Shown one piece after another: positions 29,538 through 39,022 of a DNA stretch of 64,000 nt; the stretch's first letter is position 1; every line of letters starts with the position of its first letter. Where the stretch lies: assembly GCA_019235715.1 (NCBI GenBank), contig JAFAKE010000070.1:1-64000 (forward strand). Reading direction: 5' to 3'. The notes under the pieces are model-generated. The model saw only the letters and a program-made list of their open reading frames with translations. It searched no databases and had not been told where the DNA came from. The translations under genes and the position numbers were made by a program. Source of the DNA: Vulcanimicrobiota bacterium. GTDB lineage: Bacteria > Vulcanimicrobiota > Vulcanimicrobiia > Eremiobacterales > Eremiobacteraceae.

Positions 29538-29669
29538 CGAAATTCGTTGATTCGTCTCGCGGCCGCTGATCGGCGAACCGCAGTCGCTGCAAAATCTGCG
29601 CCGATTGTCGCCGAATGCAATGCTCTCAGTCGAGCAGCGGGCGGGAGCTCGTGACGTCACAGCACGGGA

Positions 29670-29698
29670 TTGTGTGGCCCAGCGGCGTATGGTATACT
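29670..29698 (+). promoter_or_regulatory. Candidate promoter of tRNA-Ala
   Basis: TTGTGT (29670-29675) and TATACT (29693-29698) are separated by 17 bases and match the sigma-70 -35 and -10 consensus at four and five of six positions. Transcription would begin about ten bases before the tRNA 5' end. Confidence 0.6.
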
Positions 29699-29714
29699 GC
29701 CGCTTCGGGCTCGT

Positions 29715-29790
29715 GGGGATGTAGCTCAGCTGGTAGAGCACTTGCTTCGCATGTAAGGGGTCAGGGGTTCGAGTCCCCTCATCTCCACCA
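29715..29790 (+). tRNA. tRNA-Ala (anticodon CGC)
   Basis: The cloverleaf is complete. The acceptor stem is GGGGATG with CATCTCC (one G-U), the D-arm has GCTCAGCTGGTAGAGC, the anticodon stem CTTGC/GTAAG holds loop TTCGCAT with anticodon CGC, the T-loop is GGTTCGAGTCC, and the 3' CCA is encoded. It reads GCG alanine codons, which are frequent in this GC-rich DNA. Confidence 0.97.
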
Positions 29791-29835
29791 ATCGAAAATC
29801 CCGATAGCATCAAAGTGCTGGAGCCGCATTTCGAC

Positions 29836-30441
29836 TCATGGCGGGAGCACCAGATCGGCTGCTTCTTCAGCGTCTTTGAGGAGCGCCTTACGCGACACTC
29901 CCATCTGTGCGCGCATCGTCAGACCGCGCGCAAGATCGAGGACCTGCTTCGCGCGTGCGGCGACCGGAAAGTCTGACGGGATTTCGCCCGCGCTGATCCC
30001 GGATTGGAAACGACGTTCTACTAGGGCCACGGCGGCAGCGGCAGCGTTCCGTAAGAACCGCCGAACCTCGGCGTCGTTCACAAGCGGCGCGACGCACATG
30101 AGAAGGCACCCCGAGGCGCTTCCTTTGTCTGTCGCACTTGTGACCGTGTACCTCAGAAAGCTTGCGAGCGACTCGCGCAGGCTGTGCGGCGAGAGGAGCG
30201 CGTTCGCGGTGAGAGCGCCCTTCCTCTCGGCGTACGTCCTAAGGGCGCGCAAGAATAACGTCCGCTTATCACCGAAAATCGAATACAGGCTCGGCCGGCC
30301 CACGCCCATCCCGGCGACGAGATCGTCGACCGTCACGCCGTCGTAGCCCTTAGACCAGAACACCTGGATCGCTTTTTCCAGCGCGGCGCTCTCTTTGAAG
30401 TTGCGGGGTCGGCCACGCCGCCTGATCGATTTTTGAATCAT
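29836..30441 (-). CDS. TetR-family transcriptional regulator
   Basis: The protein has 201 residues. A basic N-terminus is followed by a TetR helix-turn-helix (about 15-60) with ALEKAIQVFWSKGYDGVTVDDLVAGMGVGRPSLYSIFGDKRTLFLRAL in its usual order. The C-terminal ligand domain contains SASGCLLMC. It is divergent from an SDR gene, 128 bases apart, so it most likely represses that gene and itself in response to a small hydrophobic ligand. Such TetR/SDR pairs are often mobile. Confidence 0.92.
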   Translation of the reverse strand: MIQKSIRRRGRPRNFKESAALEKAIQVFWSKGYDGVTVDDLVAGMGVGRPSLYSIFGDKRTLFLRALRTYAERKGALTANALLSPHSLRESLASFLRYTVTSATDKGSASGCLLMCVAPLVNDAEVRRFLRNAAAAAVALVERRFQSGISAGEIPSDFPVAARAKQVLDLARGLTMRAQMGVSRKALLKDAEEAADLVLPP

Positions 30442-30569
30442 TTAGTTCGAATTACCTTGCGTTCGGCCATCTGATCCATTATTGTACTGAAAGGTTCGAA
30501 AATGGCAAGTCGACCCTGGCGTCGCGGGGACCTCGCCGCCCGATCTTTCCCTGCACCACGGAGGCATCC
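30442..30569. promoter_or_regulatory. Divergent TetR/SDR control region
   Basis: The AT content is higher than in the neighbouring genes. TTCGAA occurs twice (30446-30451 and 30495-30500), and CTTGC near 30456 is mirrored by GCAAG near 30505, so TetR half-sites may lie here. No full symmetric operator can be set by eye. Confidence 0.35.
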
Positions 30570-31526
30570 ATGGAACATTCGATCGCTCTCGTCACGGGCA
30601 CCACCTCTGGGCTCGGTTATGCGGCGGCCCGTCTGCTTGCCGCCGAGGGCCGCCGCGAGGTCATCGTCACCGGACGCAGCCTGGCTCGGGTCCAGGAAAC
30701 GGCCGCTCAGCTTGCGGCTGAGATCAAGAAACCGGTTTTTACACCGCTAGAGCTGGATCTGGACAAGCCTTCTAGCGTTCAGTCTGCCCTCGCGGAGCTC
30801 GTCAAGGGAGGTCTGCCGATCGATTTCTTACTGCTGAATGCAGGGATGGTCGGAGGTAAGAAGCGCGTGCTCACCGTGGCGGGCATCGAGGCGACTCACG
30901 CGCCACTCATCGGCCATCATCAATTGACTATCGGGCTGCTCCGCGCCAACCTGCTGAGTCCCAATGCGCGGATCGTGATCGCCGGCGCGGAACCTGCCCG
31001 GGGGGACATACCCATGTTCAGCTACACGAACGTGGCCGCCCTTGCGGCCGCGAAGTACAACGGCGACCGCAGCGCCGCGGTGGAAGCCCTGGTGCGCAGC
31101 CGGCCGGACGTGAAATATGAGCCCAACCGGGCGTATGCCGACGCGAAGCTCCTTGTTGCTTGGTGGGCTGCCGCGCTGGCCCGCCGCCTACCCCCGGGCA
31201 TGGCGGTGTACGCCGTCTCGCCCGGCAGCGCGCCCGACACCAAGGCGGTGCGAAACCTTGGCCCGGTCATGAAGTCGCTGATGATTCCGCTGACAAAGCT
31301 CATTCCCGGCATGTCTCAGACGCCGGAAGCCGCCTCTCGTCGCTACCTCCAGGCATCGAAGTTCGGAACCGACGTCTCGGGGCTATTCTTCGCCTCGGCA
31401 CCCAAGAAGCTCACCGGCCCAATTGAGGTGATGCGCCACCCACACCTCCACGATCGCGTTAACCAGGAAGCCGCGTGGAAGGCCATCGTCAAAGTCTCCG
31501 GTGTTGATTTTCCTCACCCGCAATGA
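30570..31526 (+). CDS. Short-chain dehydrogenase/reductase (SDR)
   Basis: The protein has 318 residues. The NAD(P)-binding motif is TGTTSGLGYAAARLL, followed by NAG in LLLNAGMVGG. The catalytic Tyr-x3-Lys is YADAK in the right position, although the usual catalytic Ser is not obvious near it. Length and the C-terminal PGMSQTPE segment fit an atypical SDR of the protochlorophyllide-reductase-like or WW-domain oxidoreductase-like group. It is divergent from the TetR gene and probably its target. Substrate unknown. Confidence 0.9.
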   Translation: MEHSIALVTGTTSGLGYAAARLLAAEGRREVIVTGRSLARVQETAAQLAAEIKKPVFTPLELDLDKPSSVQSALAELVKGGLPIDFLLLNAGMVGGKKRVLTVAGIEATHAPLIGHHQLTIGLLRANLLSPNARIVIAGAEPARGDIPMFSYTNVAALAAAKYNGDRSAAVEALVRSRPDVKYEPNRAYADAKLLVAWWAAALARRLPPGMAVYAVSPGSAPDTKAVRNLGPVMKSLMIPLTKLIPGMSQTPEAASRRYLQASKFGTDVSGLFFASAPKKLTGPIEVMRHPHLHDRVNQEAAWKAIVKVSGVDFPHPQ

Positions 31527-31589
31527 GGCCGATGTCCTGAAGGAGCGCCGTCGTGGCGACATGGTCGTGCTCATCTCCACCTGCACAAA

Positions 31590-31620
31590 GAGGCCGGCGG
31601 CACGCAGGGCCGCCGGCCTC
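31590..31620 (-). terminator. Strong hairpin between SDR and TonB receptor 1
   Basis: GAGGCCGGCGGC pairs perfectly with GCCGCCGGCCTC (12 bp) around a seven-base loop. On the minus strand it lies 24 bases past the TonB receptor stop and is followed by TTTGTG. It may serve both convergent genes. Confidence 0.7.
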
Positions 31621-31643
31621 GTTCGACGTCCGGATCAGGGCGC

Positions 31644-34600
31644 TTAGAGCTTGATCTGGACGTTGAATGTCGCGTTGAACGGAACAACGGCGCCGGTGGT
31701 TATGCCGTTATCGCCCCACGCGTTCGGGAAATAGGGATACTTGAACTGAGTCTGGATCGTATCCCCAGGATTGTAGAAGTTGCCCACTGGCGGGAAGAAC
31801 CCCGCGCTGTTGCTATACAGACACCAGTGGTTGTTGCTGTACACCCACGGCTCTTGCGAACCGCCGCTGCAGATGTTGACGATATTGGCCATGTTGAGCT
31901 GGTACGTCACCCGAGGCGTGGCTTCGTACGTGATGCCCATGTGCACGCTGAACTGGTTGGGTTCAACGAACGCACCGGGCTGATCGAACTTACCGGTGTA
32001 CGGATCGGGGATGACCAGCGAACCTGTGCACGTCCTCGCGTCTGCTGCTGTGCCCGTGCCGCCGAACGGATAGCGCGGGTCGCCGGCGACCGGCGTTGCG
32101 AGCGCTCCGCACGTGCTCGGATCGAACCCGTAGGTCGTCTCCGGCGCGCCGTACGGCTGGCCCGAGTGGAACTGGAACGAGGGCGTGAACGCCCACTTGT
32201 CGTGCTTCCATTGCACGATCAGCGTCGCGACGTTCGGCGCAACGTAGCCGACCGACGAGAGCTGCACGCCGACCGGTACGATGCTGTACGGCGTGTAGGA
32301 CGCGTTGGGATCGAGCAACGACTGTGCCGGTGCGCTGAAGTACGGGTTGGCGACACCGCTCGCTTCCGTCGCGAGTGCATTGGCGCCGCCAAACGGCCCG
32401 CACAGACTTGTGGGGCTATTCGACGCAACCGCGCCAACGCACGCTGACGTGAACGAGTTGTAGTGCTGAATGTCGGCGTTGTCCTGCGCCAGCACCGACT
32501 GGCCGGTGGGCAGCGGGCTGTACTTGATGCGGCTGTGCGTATACGTATAGGACAGCTGCCCGGCCCAACCGTTGGCGTTGAAGTTGCCCATGTTCGTCAG
32601 GAACTCCAGACCATAGTTCGTCTCGTTGCCGACGTTCAGCCCTGACACGAACGCCTGCGTCGGAGCGATGTAGATCTGTTGTACCTGGTTGCTCGTGTTG
32701 CGCAAGAACGGCGTGATCACAAACGACGTCTGCGTATTCGGGAACTGGTGCTCCCACGACGCGTCGTAGTTGTACGAGATCGACGGCGACACCACGTGGT
32801 TGGGCGTCGTGAACCCGTACTTGTAGAACAGCGACCCGAGCAGCACTTCAGGTAGATCCTGCTCGAGCGTGTTGTACTGCTGGAACGCCGCGTTGGCAGG
32901 CTGCGAGTAGCGGCCCGCCGAGAAACGCAGCACGTCGTCGGCGCTCATCGTGTACGTGCCGCTCAAACGGGGCTCGATGTCGTTGTAGCTGATCGAGCCG
33001 CCATTTGCGGTCGAGTTGGTTAGCGTCGCCTGCGCGAACGAGCCGGCCGGGAAGCCTGGAGCTGTCACGGCCGAGCATGCAGTGCCGGCGCTAAAGCCGA
33101 GCGATGTCTCGTCGAACGGGTTGCCGCCGTTGAACGACGGGTTCACGCACGACACAGCATTCCACGCATTGAACCAGTAATCGCGCGTGCCGCCACCAGT
33201 CGGGCTGTAACCGAACCCATAGATGTCGTCACGCAGTCCGATGTTCAGGTTCAGGCGATCGTTCGGCTTCCACGTGTCTTGGAGCGAGACGCCCCAAAAC
33301 GCCGGAGTCACCGTATTGTAGGTCGCGTACGGACCGTTCTCCGTGACATACCACGCGCACGGTCCGCCGCACGCCGTCGCGCTCGGAGCCGGGATGCCGG
33401 TCGCGCCGACGCCGTTGATGCAGTTCGCGCCGCAGCCTGTCAGGAAGGTCAGATAGTTCGCTCCGCACGGCGATGGACCGGCGACGCAACCGAGCACGCC
33501 GCCATTGACCATGTTGCGAACGCCCTTCAGACAGGACGATGGTCTACCCGGATTGAGCACGTTGTAGCAGATGCCGCTGTTCGGATCCGCGGCACTGACG
33601 AGCTGCGCGATGTCGGCGCGCGTTCCGCCGCCGTTGAACATCTGGGTGTTGTTGTCGCGAACCGTGCTCGCCGTCGAATACGTCGCTTCGAAGTTCAGCA
33701 AGTTCTTCGACGAGAGCTGGTTGACGTAGTTGAGCGAGCCGCCGCGCGTGTGCGTCCACAGCCCGTAGTCAGGCGCCAGGCCGAAGTCCAGGTTCCATGC
33801 CGCCATCGGGTCGTGGATGAACCACCATGAGTAGTCGATGTATCCGTACACGCGCAGGTACGACTGCGTACCGATGTTGTGCTGGTACTGCAGTTTGTAG
33901 ATCTCCATCCCGTTGCTGTAGCCCTCGAAGTTGTTGCCCGGGATGTTTTGAGGCGTGAACGCACCCGTCGCCGGATAGGCGTATGGAACGACGTTTGCCG
34001 CCTGTCCGGGACTGGCCGCAGTGAACAGCGTGCCGACCGGGGTGTTGTACTGGTAACCGGAGATGTACAGCGGCTGGGACGTTCCCTCGAGCGCACCAAG
34101 CGTGTTGTTCGAGAAGAACTGCGGGCCGCCACCCCAATCATTGGGCGCATTGTACCAGTTGGTGTAGACCTGGAACGTGTCGTAGAGCAGCTGGATGTCG
34201 TCTTTTCCGGCGTCGCCTTTGTGCGGGATTCCGATGTGGAAGTTGAAAACGTTTTCGCGGTCTTCAACATTCTTCGGCGTCAGGATGTTCACCGAACCGA
34301 GATAATAGCCGCCTGGGCCGGCGGGTACGCCGAGGATCGTGTTCGCACCGTTGGCGTAGCACAGCGTGTAGTTCGAACCGCCTGGGCCTGCGCACGCCGC
34401 GCCGCCGCCCGGCGGCAGCTCCATGTCGTATACCAAGCCTTGCGTCGAGTTCTGACTGACGCCGTTGTTCTCGTCGTAGTAGCGCGGGCTCTGGTTGATG
34501 ATGCCCAGGCCTACGTAGTACGAGAAGTTGCGATTCGGCGTAGCACCCCCGAACTCGAGGCTCGCCTTGTTGTACAGGTTCGGGCCGCCGATGCCAAGAT

Positions 34601-35369
34601 CGACGGTACCGTATCCCGGATATGTGCCAGTCTTGATCACCTGGTTGATGTAGCCGGCCAAGCCCTGGCCTTCGGCGGTCGCTGGCGCTGCGCCGGTGTA
34701 CAACTGCAGCTCTTGCTGGCCGATTGCCGACAGATTGCTTGACGCGTAGTTGTCAAACGACCGGTTGACCGGTACGCCGTCGAATTCGTAGCCGACTTGG
34801 TCGTAGTCGCCGCCACGGATATTGACGACTTGGAACCAGCCGGCTTGGCCTGGAGGGATGTACGCGCCGGGCAACGCCGCGATCGCGGAGTAGCCCTGGT
34901 TGGCGCCGCCACCGCCGCCGAGCACAGCGCTGCGCGCTTGCGCGGCCGGGTTGACCGAATAGACATTGGCCGTCGTGCCGGGCTTGACGAGATCCGTCGA
35001 CGCACGCGTCGTCACCGTGGCCAACGTTTTGATCGCTGGCTTGGCGACGATCGTGAGGCTCTGGACTTGGTCGGCAAGCACGGTCACGCCGCGCTGCACG
35101 AACGTCTCGATCGTGCCTTCCTTATCCACCGTCACCGTATACGTGTCGGGGACAAGAGAGACGAACCCGAAGTGACCACCATTGTCAGTCGTTGTGCTTG
35201 AGGTCTGGCTTGCAGAAGACGCCGTCACCTTGGCTTGCGCCACCGGTGCATGCGTTTGCTCCTGCAGAACCGTGCCGTTCAGCGATCCGGTGACGCCTGC
35301 CAGAACCCATGTTCCCTGAGCAAGCAACACTGCGATCGCCACAAAGGCACTTCGAAGCAAAACCTTCAT
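31644..35369 (-). CDS. TonB-dependent outer-membrane receptor with carboxypeptidase-regulatory-like N-terminal domain
   Basis: The protein has 1241 residues from the ATG giving MKVLLRSAFVAIAVLLAQGTW, with AAGGA upstream; a longer frame exists but has no homology. The signal peptide is followed by a CarboxypepD_reg beta-sandwich (about 27-110, GSLNGTVLQEQTHAPVAQAKV ... DNGGHFGFVSLVPDTYTVTV), then a plug domain (about 150-270, with VNIRGGDYDQVGYEFDGVPVN), then a long Tyr/Asn/Gly-rich barrel ending KYPYFPNAWGD...FNVQIKL. It imports a large substrate across the outer membrane. The barrel has an unusual number of Cys. An AraC regulator gene lies 214 bases upstream on the same strand and may control it. 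The terminal residue is Leu rather than Phe. Confidence 0.9.
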   Translation of the reverse strand: MKVLLRSAFVAIAVLLAQGTWVLAGVTGSLNGTVLQEQTHAPVAQAKVTASSASQTSSTTTDNGGHFGFVSLVPDTYTVTVDKEGTIETFVQRGVTVLADQVQSLTIVAKPAIKTLATVTTRASTDLVKPGTTANVYSVNPAAQARSAVLGGGGGANQGYSAIAALPGAYIPPGQAGWFQVVNIRGGDYDQVGYEFDGVPVNRSFDNYASSNLSAIGQQELQLYTGAAPATAEGQGLAGYINQVIKTGTYPGYGTVDLGIGGPNLYNKASLEFGGATPNRNFSYYVGLGIINQSPRYYDENNGVSQNSTQGLVYDMELPPGGGAACAGPGGSNYTLCYANGANTILGVPAGPGGYYLGSVNILTPKNVEDRENVFNFHIGIPHKGDAGKDDIQLLYDTFQVYTNWYNAPNDWGGGPQFFSNNTLGALEGTSQPLYISGYQYNTPVGTLFTAASPGQAANVVPYAYPATGAFTPQNIPGNNFEGYSNGMEIYKLQYQHNIGTQSYLRVYGYIDYSWWFIHDPMAAWNLDFGLAPDYGLWTHTRGGSLNYVNQLSSKNLLNFEATYSTASTVRDNNTQMFNGGGTRADIAQLVSAADPNSGICYNVLNPGRPSSCLKGVRNMVNGGVLGCVAGPSPCGANYLTFLTGCGANCINGVGATGIPAPSATACGGPCAWYVTENGPYATYNTVTPAFWGVSLQDTWKPNDRLNLNIGLRDDIYGFGYSPTGGGTRDYWFNAWNAVSCVNPSFNGGNPFDETSLGFSAGTACSAVTAPGFPAGSFAQATLTNSTANGGSISYNDIEPRLSGTYTMSADDVLRFSAGRYSQPANAAFQQYNTLEQDLPEVLLGSLFYKYGFTTPNHVVSPSISYNYDASWEHQFPNTQTSFVITPFLRNTSNQVQQIYIAPTQAFVSGLNVGNETNYGLEFLTNMGNFNANGWAGQLSYTYTHSRIKYSPLPTGQSVLAQDNADIQHYNSFTSACVGAVASNSPTSLCGPFGGANALATEASGVANPYFSAPAQSLLDPNASYTPYSIVPVGVQLSSVGYVAPNVATLIVQWKHDKWAFTPSFQFHSGQPYGAPETTYGFDPSTCGALATPVAGDPRYPFGGTGTAADARTCTGSLVIPDPYTGKFDQPGAFVEPNQFSVHMGITYEATPRVTYQLNMANIVNICSGGSQEPWVYSNNHWCLYSNSAGFFPPVGNFYNPGDTIQTQFKYPYFPNAWGDNGITTGAVVPFNATFNVQIKL

Positions 35370-35583
35370 GGTTTTCGTTCCTTTGAGATACGCCCGAAGC
35401 AAGTTGATCCGTCGCCCGCGCAGAGCGACGGAGGCTGGGAGCTCGGATCGCATTCGGGCGTCGCGGACCCGCGCGTCCCAGCGTGTTAAGCGTAACCAGC
35501 AACGGGTGCTGGCGTCGCTCACGTTCGGGCGGTCCAGCGCACGAACGGACGAAATCACGCCGGGAGGCGCAGGTGCTCGATCG

Positions 35584-36414
35584 CTACGTCAAGTTGCGCA
35601 GATAGCTCGGAGTCAATCCGGTGACGCGCCGCACGCAGCGCGCCATGTGGCTTTGGTTCGCAAAACCAGCTTGGAGCGCTACGTCACTGAGCGGGAGCTT
35701 GCTTTTCACCAGCATGTCGATCGCGAAATCCACCCGGCTTCGGATGACGTACTGATGAACCGGCACGCCGACGGATTGCTTGAACAGGAACTTGAAATGC
35801 GACGGGCTGACGCACGCTACTTCCGCGAGCTGGACAAGCGTGAGGTCTTGTGCCAGGTGATCGTGGATGAAGTCCGTCACGCGTTGCAGCCTGCGTTTGG
35901 GCAGGCCTTTGGTCACCCTGGGCACGAGCGGAGCGTGCTGGCGCAGCAAGTGCGCTGCGAGCGCTTGTCCGAGACCATCGGCGTACAAGCGCCCGGAGGG
36001 CTCGGAGCTCTCCAGCTCGGCCTTGAGCGCCCACCCGAGGTGCTCGATCTGTGGATCCCTGAACTGAAGCATGGGTAGTAACGAGACGCGATCGGGGTTC
36101 ACGTCCATGTCTTCGGCAGTAGTTTGTACCAGCGCTGGGCTGAGATGAATGCACAGGAACGCTGACGGGCCTTCGTCCTGCCATTCTCCGGAAAAGCCGA
36201 GCGGCATCAAATCGACGCTGCCTGGAGTCTGCAAACGTCGCGACACCGAACCGTCGACCCGACTCGTCGTCAGGATCGGCGATCCGACTTGCACGGATAT
36301 GCCGTGGTCTTTGGTGTAGCGGGCTTGGCTTACGCCTCCTGAAGTGTCGATGAGGGCCGCGGCGAATCCGGTCCAACACCGGTCGAAACTTGCTTGCCGA
36401 ACCGAGAACTGCAT
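35584..36414 (-). CDS. AraC-family transcriptional regulator
   Basis: The protein has 276 residues from the ATG giving MQFSVRQASFDRC; a TTG 60 codons upstream (36594), right after the DUF899 stop, is an alternative that adds a very basic, low-complexity N-terminus. The C-terminal 100 residues hold two helix-turn-helix units (DLTLVQLAEVACVSPSHFKFLFKQSVG and PLSDVALQAGFANQSHMARCVRRVTG), the standard AraC DNA-binding module. The N-terminal region is a cupin-like sensor (VDLMPLGFSGEW). It lies just upstream of TonB receptor 1. Confidence 0.88.
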   Translation of the reverse strand: MQFSVRQASFDRCWTGFAAALIDTSGGVSQARYTKDHGISVQVGSPILTTSRVDGSVSRRLQTPGSVDLMPLGFSGEWQDEGPSAFLCIHLSPALVQTTAEDMDVNPDRVSLLPMLQFRDPQIEHLGWALKAELESSEPSGRLYADGLGQALAAHLLRQHAPLVPRVTKGLPKRRLQRVTDFIHDHLAQDLTLVQLAEVACVSPSHFKFLFKQSVGVPVHQYVIRSRVDFAIDMLVKSKLPLSDVALQAGFANQSHMARCVRRVTGLTPSYLRNLT

Positions 36415-36594
36415 CTTTCCATTGTTGCGATGCATCCAGGCGCGGTCTTGCATTTTTCGATTCGCTTTGGGAACCTTGCGGCGCCGTGAGGTGCTAGATT
36501 TCTTCTTTTGTTTCGACGGGACATTCTTGGAGCGTGCCGGTTCGCTGCCACGCGCTTGTAAGCGCCGAGTACAATCGGACGATTTTGAACACAA

Positions 36595-37245
36595 TCAGAC
36601 GGTATCGTTCGTGGGATGCCATTCGTCGCGGCCGGAGGGCAGAAGATCGAACATCGGCCAGGTGGCACACAATTGGTCGATGCCGCGCCAGCTACCGTCG
36701 TCAAATTCCGGATGTGCGGTATAACGGTGCCGCACGCCCTCTGGGGTTTTCTCGAAGACGAGCGCGGTGGAAATCGGTTTGCCTTTGCCGTGTTGCGCGC
36801 CGGTATCTTCCGCAAAGGAATCATCGGCGTCCGCAAGCAGACGAATGCGATCCCAACCGCGCCGTTGGGCCCAGCTTTTCAGTCGTTCTGGTGGCGCAAG
36901 CGACGCAAGGACGATGTTTGCGCGCTGTCCGACGTGCGGTGCAACGCCGTTCCAGCTATCCGCCCACATCGAGCACATCGGGCAGAACTCGTTTTCCTCG
37001 GGCCAGTACATCACGTGGTACATGGCCAAGAACGGCTTGCCTTCCTCAAATAGTTCGGAAAGTTTGAGACGCTTGGCCCCGTCAAAAAACTCGTAGTCGC
37101 GAACGACCGGCCCGGGTGGGAGCGCTCTCCGGCTCTCGGCGACCCTCTCGATGTGATCGCGAAGGTCCATCTCTTCCGAACACAGTTGTTGTCGCGCGGC
37201 GTCGTACTGCGCCGATGCACCGGGCATGCCCCACGTGTATTTCAT
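36595..37245 (-). CDS. DUF899 family thioredoxin-fold protein
   Basis: The protein has 216 residues from ATG, with GGAAGG seven bases upstream. The family is DUF899, a thioredoxin-like-fold group. Typical elements are YEFFDGAKRLKLSELF, the MYWPEENEFCPMCSMWAD segment with a C-x2-C pair, and LASLAPPERLKSWAQRRGW. The Cys pair could be redox-active. Such proteins often sit beside AraC or TetR regulators and detoxification genes. The role here is unknown. The AraC frame abuts its stop. Confidence 0.85.
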   Translation of the reverse strand: MKYTWGMPGASAQYDAARQQLCSEEMDLRDHIERVAESRRALPPGPVVRDYEFFDGAKRLKLSELFEEGKPFLAMYHVMYWPEENEFCPMCSMWADSWNGVAPHVGQRANIVLASLAPPERLKSWAQRRGWDRIRLLADADDSFAEDTGAQHGKGKPISTALVFEKTPEGVRHRYTAHPEFDDGSWRGIDQLCATWPMFDLLPSGRDEWHPTNDTV

Positions 37246-37341
37246 AGCTTTGCCTTCCGAGAAGATAGCCGACAGTCTGTGGGACACTGTACCCACGACA
37301 TTGAATGGCGACCGGGCGAATACGGGATTTCGGAGGCGCTC

Positions 37342-37887
37342 GTGAAGGCAGCGACACGTGAAAAAAAGGGCAACGGTCCGGCAGTCGTCCGTTTTGAGGC
37401 GCGGCTTGCGCGCGACGGCAAGGCGTCCAAGAACGGATCTTTGATGCTCGTCCTCCCGAAAGCGGCCAGTACGAAACTACGCGGCATGGGCACGCTCGAG
37501 GGCACGATCAACGGCCATCCTTTTCGAGCGCCGCTGGAGATGGAAGCCTCTGGCGCGCATCGCTTGCGCGTGAACGCGGCCATGCGCAATGGATCGCGTG
37601 CGCGCGAGGGCGATACCGTGAAACTCGCCGTCTTAGGACCGGAGCCGGAACCCAAAGTTCCAACGGATCTTCGCACCGCGTTCAGCGCTTCGCGCGAAGC
37701 CCAAGTATTATGGAAAGATCTCAACACCGACGGCCGGCGGATCTACCTTCGCTGGATCGCCGCAGCCAAGACGCCGGAAACGCGCGCCCGCCGAGTCCGA
37801 CGAACCGTCGAACAGCTCGCGGAAGGAAAGCGTCGACCGTGTTGCGTCAACGTGTACGAATTCATGCTCGATCGCGTTCAAGGATAG
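37342..37887 (+). CDS. YdeI/OmpD-associated family protein with DUF1905 domain
   Basis: The protein has 181 residues from the GTG preceded by GGAGG; the frame stays open further upstream. The N-terminal DUF1905 beta-barrel (about 8-100) has LPKAASTKLRGMGTLEGTINGHPFRAPL. The C-terminal YdeI-like region (about 110-181) has PTDLRTAFSASREAQVLWKDL and WIAAAKTPETRARRVRRTVEQLAEGKR. The family has been linked to resistance to antimicrobial peptides in some bacteria. It is the first gene of a run with DUF2277 and the PEP-mutase-like gene. Confidence 0.85.
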   Translation: MKAATREKKGNGPAVVRFEARLARDGKASKNGSLMLVLPKAASTKLRGMGTLEGTINGHPFRAPLEMEASGAHRLRVNAAMRNGSRAREGDTVKLAVLGPEPEPKVPTDLRTAFSASREAQVLWKDLNTDGRRIYLRWIAAAKTPETRARRVRRTVEQLAEGKRRPCCVNVYEFMLDRVQG

Positions 37888-37897
37888 GATGACCCCG

Positions 37898-38170
37898 ATG
37901 TGCCGAAATATCCGCCCGCTCTTCAACTTTGAACCGCCTGCGACGGACGAGGAAGTCCGCAACGCGTCGCTTCAATTCGTGCGCAAGATCTCGGGCTTTA
38001 CGAAACCGTCGCACGCCAACGAAATGGCTTTCGAGAGGGCCGTCGACGAGGTAGCCGCCGCCGCGCGCAAACTCATGACCTCGCTCACCACGTCCTCGGC
38101 ACCTCGCGATCGCGCGGTCGTCGCAGCCAAGGCGAAGGCGCGGTCGGCTCTTCGCTTCGCCGGGCGATGA
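37898..38170 (+). CDS. DUF2277 family protein
   Basis: The protein has 90 residues from the ATG giving MCRNIRPLFNFEPPAT, the conserved family start, with AGGA eight bases upstream; an ATG three codons earlier is an alternative. It is a small helical protein of unknown function with the family pattern EEVRNASLQFVRKISGF. Its stop overlaps the next start as ATGA, so it is coupled to the PEP-mutase-like enzyme. Confidence 0.85.
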   Translation: MCRNIRPLFNFEPPATDEEVRNASLQFVRKISGFTKPSHANEMAFERAVDEVAAAARKLMTSLTTSSAPRDRAVVAAKAKARSALRFAGR

Positions 38171-38991
38171 CGCAGGGGGAAAAAGCTGACCTCTTCCGCC
38201 ATCAGCATGCATCCTCGAAACCGCTGCTGCTTCCGAATCCGTGGGACGCAGGAACGGCGAAGATCCTCGCCGCGCTCGGTTTCGAGGCGCTGACCACGAC
38301 AAGCGCCGGCCTTGCGTGGACCCTTGGGCGCACCGACGGAACGCGCTCGGTGACGCGCGACGAGGCGCTCGCAAACGCGAAGTCGATCGTCGATGCGGTG
38401 TCGCTTCCGGTCGCTGCGGATCTCGAAAACGGATACGGCGACGACCCACAGACAGTCGCGGAGACGATTGGACTCGCCGCCAAGGCCGGACTCGTCGGAG
38501 CGTCGATCGAGGATGCGACCGGCGATCCGCACCATCGCATCTATGATTTTGACGCTGCGGTCGAGCGCGTCGCGGCGGCCGCAAGAGCCGCCCGTTCGCT
38601 GCCGTTTTCATTCATGCTGGTCGCGCGCGCGGAGAATCATATCCAAGGCATTGACGATCTCGACGATACGGTCCGCCGTCTGCAGGCTTATGAAGGAGCC
38701 GGCGCCGACGTTCTTTACGCGCCGTTGCTTCCGAACGTGGAGGCGATCAAACGAGTTTGCGCGGCGGTAAACAAGCCGGTGAACGTCCTAGCAGCTGGCC
38801 CCGTGCTCTCGATGAGCGTTGGAGAACTCGCGGCACTCGGCGTCAGTCGCGTAAGCGTCGGTTCCGGATTTTCGCGCGTCGCGTTCAGTTCGTTCATCGG
38901 CGCGGCGCGCGAGGTGCTCGAGGCCGGCCGATTCGATTCGATCCGGTCCTCGAAGACGTTTCAAGAGATCTCGGCGCTGATCGCAGGGTAA
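38167..38991 (+). CDS. Isocitrate lyase/phosphoenolpyruvate mutase superfamily enzyme
   Basis: The protein has 274 residues. The TIM-barrel motifs are LLLPNPWDAGTAKIL, TTSAGLAWTLG, the Mg2+-binding VAADLENGYGD, and GASIEDATGD with the catalytic Glu-Asp pair. The usual catalytic Cys loop (KKCGH of isocitrate lyase) is not present, which matches the small oxaloacetate-decarboxylase or PEP-mutase-like branch. The reaction is cleavage or formation of a C-C or C-P bond in a 2-oxoacid; the exact substrate is unknown. Confidence 0.88.
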   Translation: MTQGEKADLFRHQHASSKPLLLPNPWDAGTAKILAALGFEALTTTSAGLAWTLGRTDGTRSVTRDEALANAKSIVDAVSLPVAADLENGYGDDPQTVAETIGLAAKAGLVGASIEDATGDPHHRIYDFDAAVERVAAAARAARSLPFSFMLVARAENHIQGIDDLDDTVRRLQAYEGAGADVLYAPLLPNVEAIKRVCAAVNKPVNVLAAGPVLSMSVGELAALGVSRVSVGSGFSRVAFSSFIGAAREVLEAGRFDSIRSSKTFQEISALIAG

Positions 38992-39022
38992 CGCGCTCCG
39001 AAATGTAGACACAAAAGCAGAA

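Noticed and set aside
29715..29835. Possible attachment site at the 3' end of tRNA-Ala
   Set aside because: No repeat of the tRNA 3' end was found downstream and no integrase gene is present.
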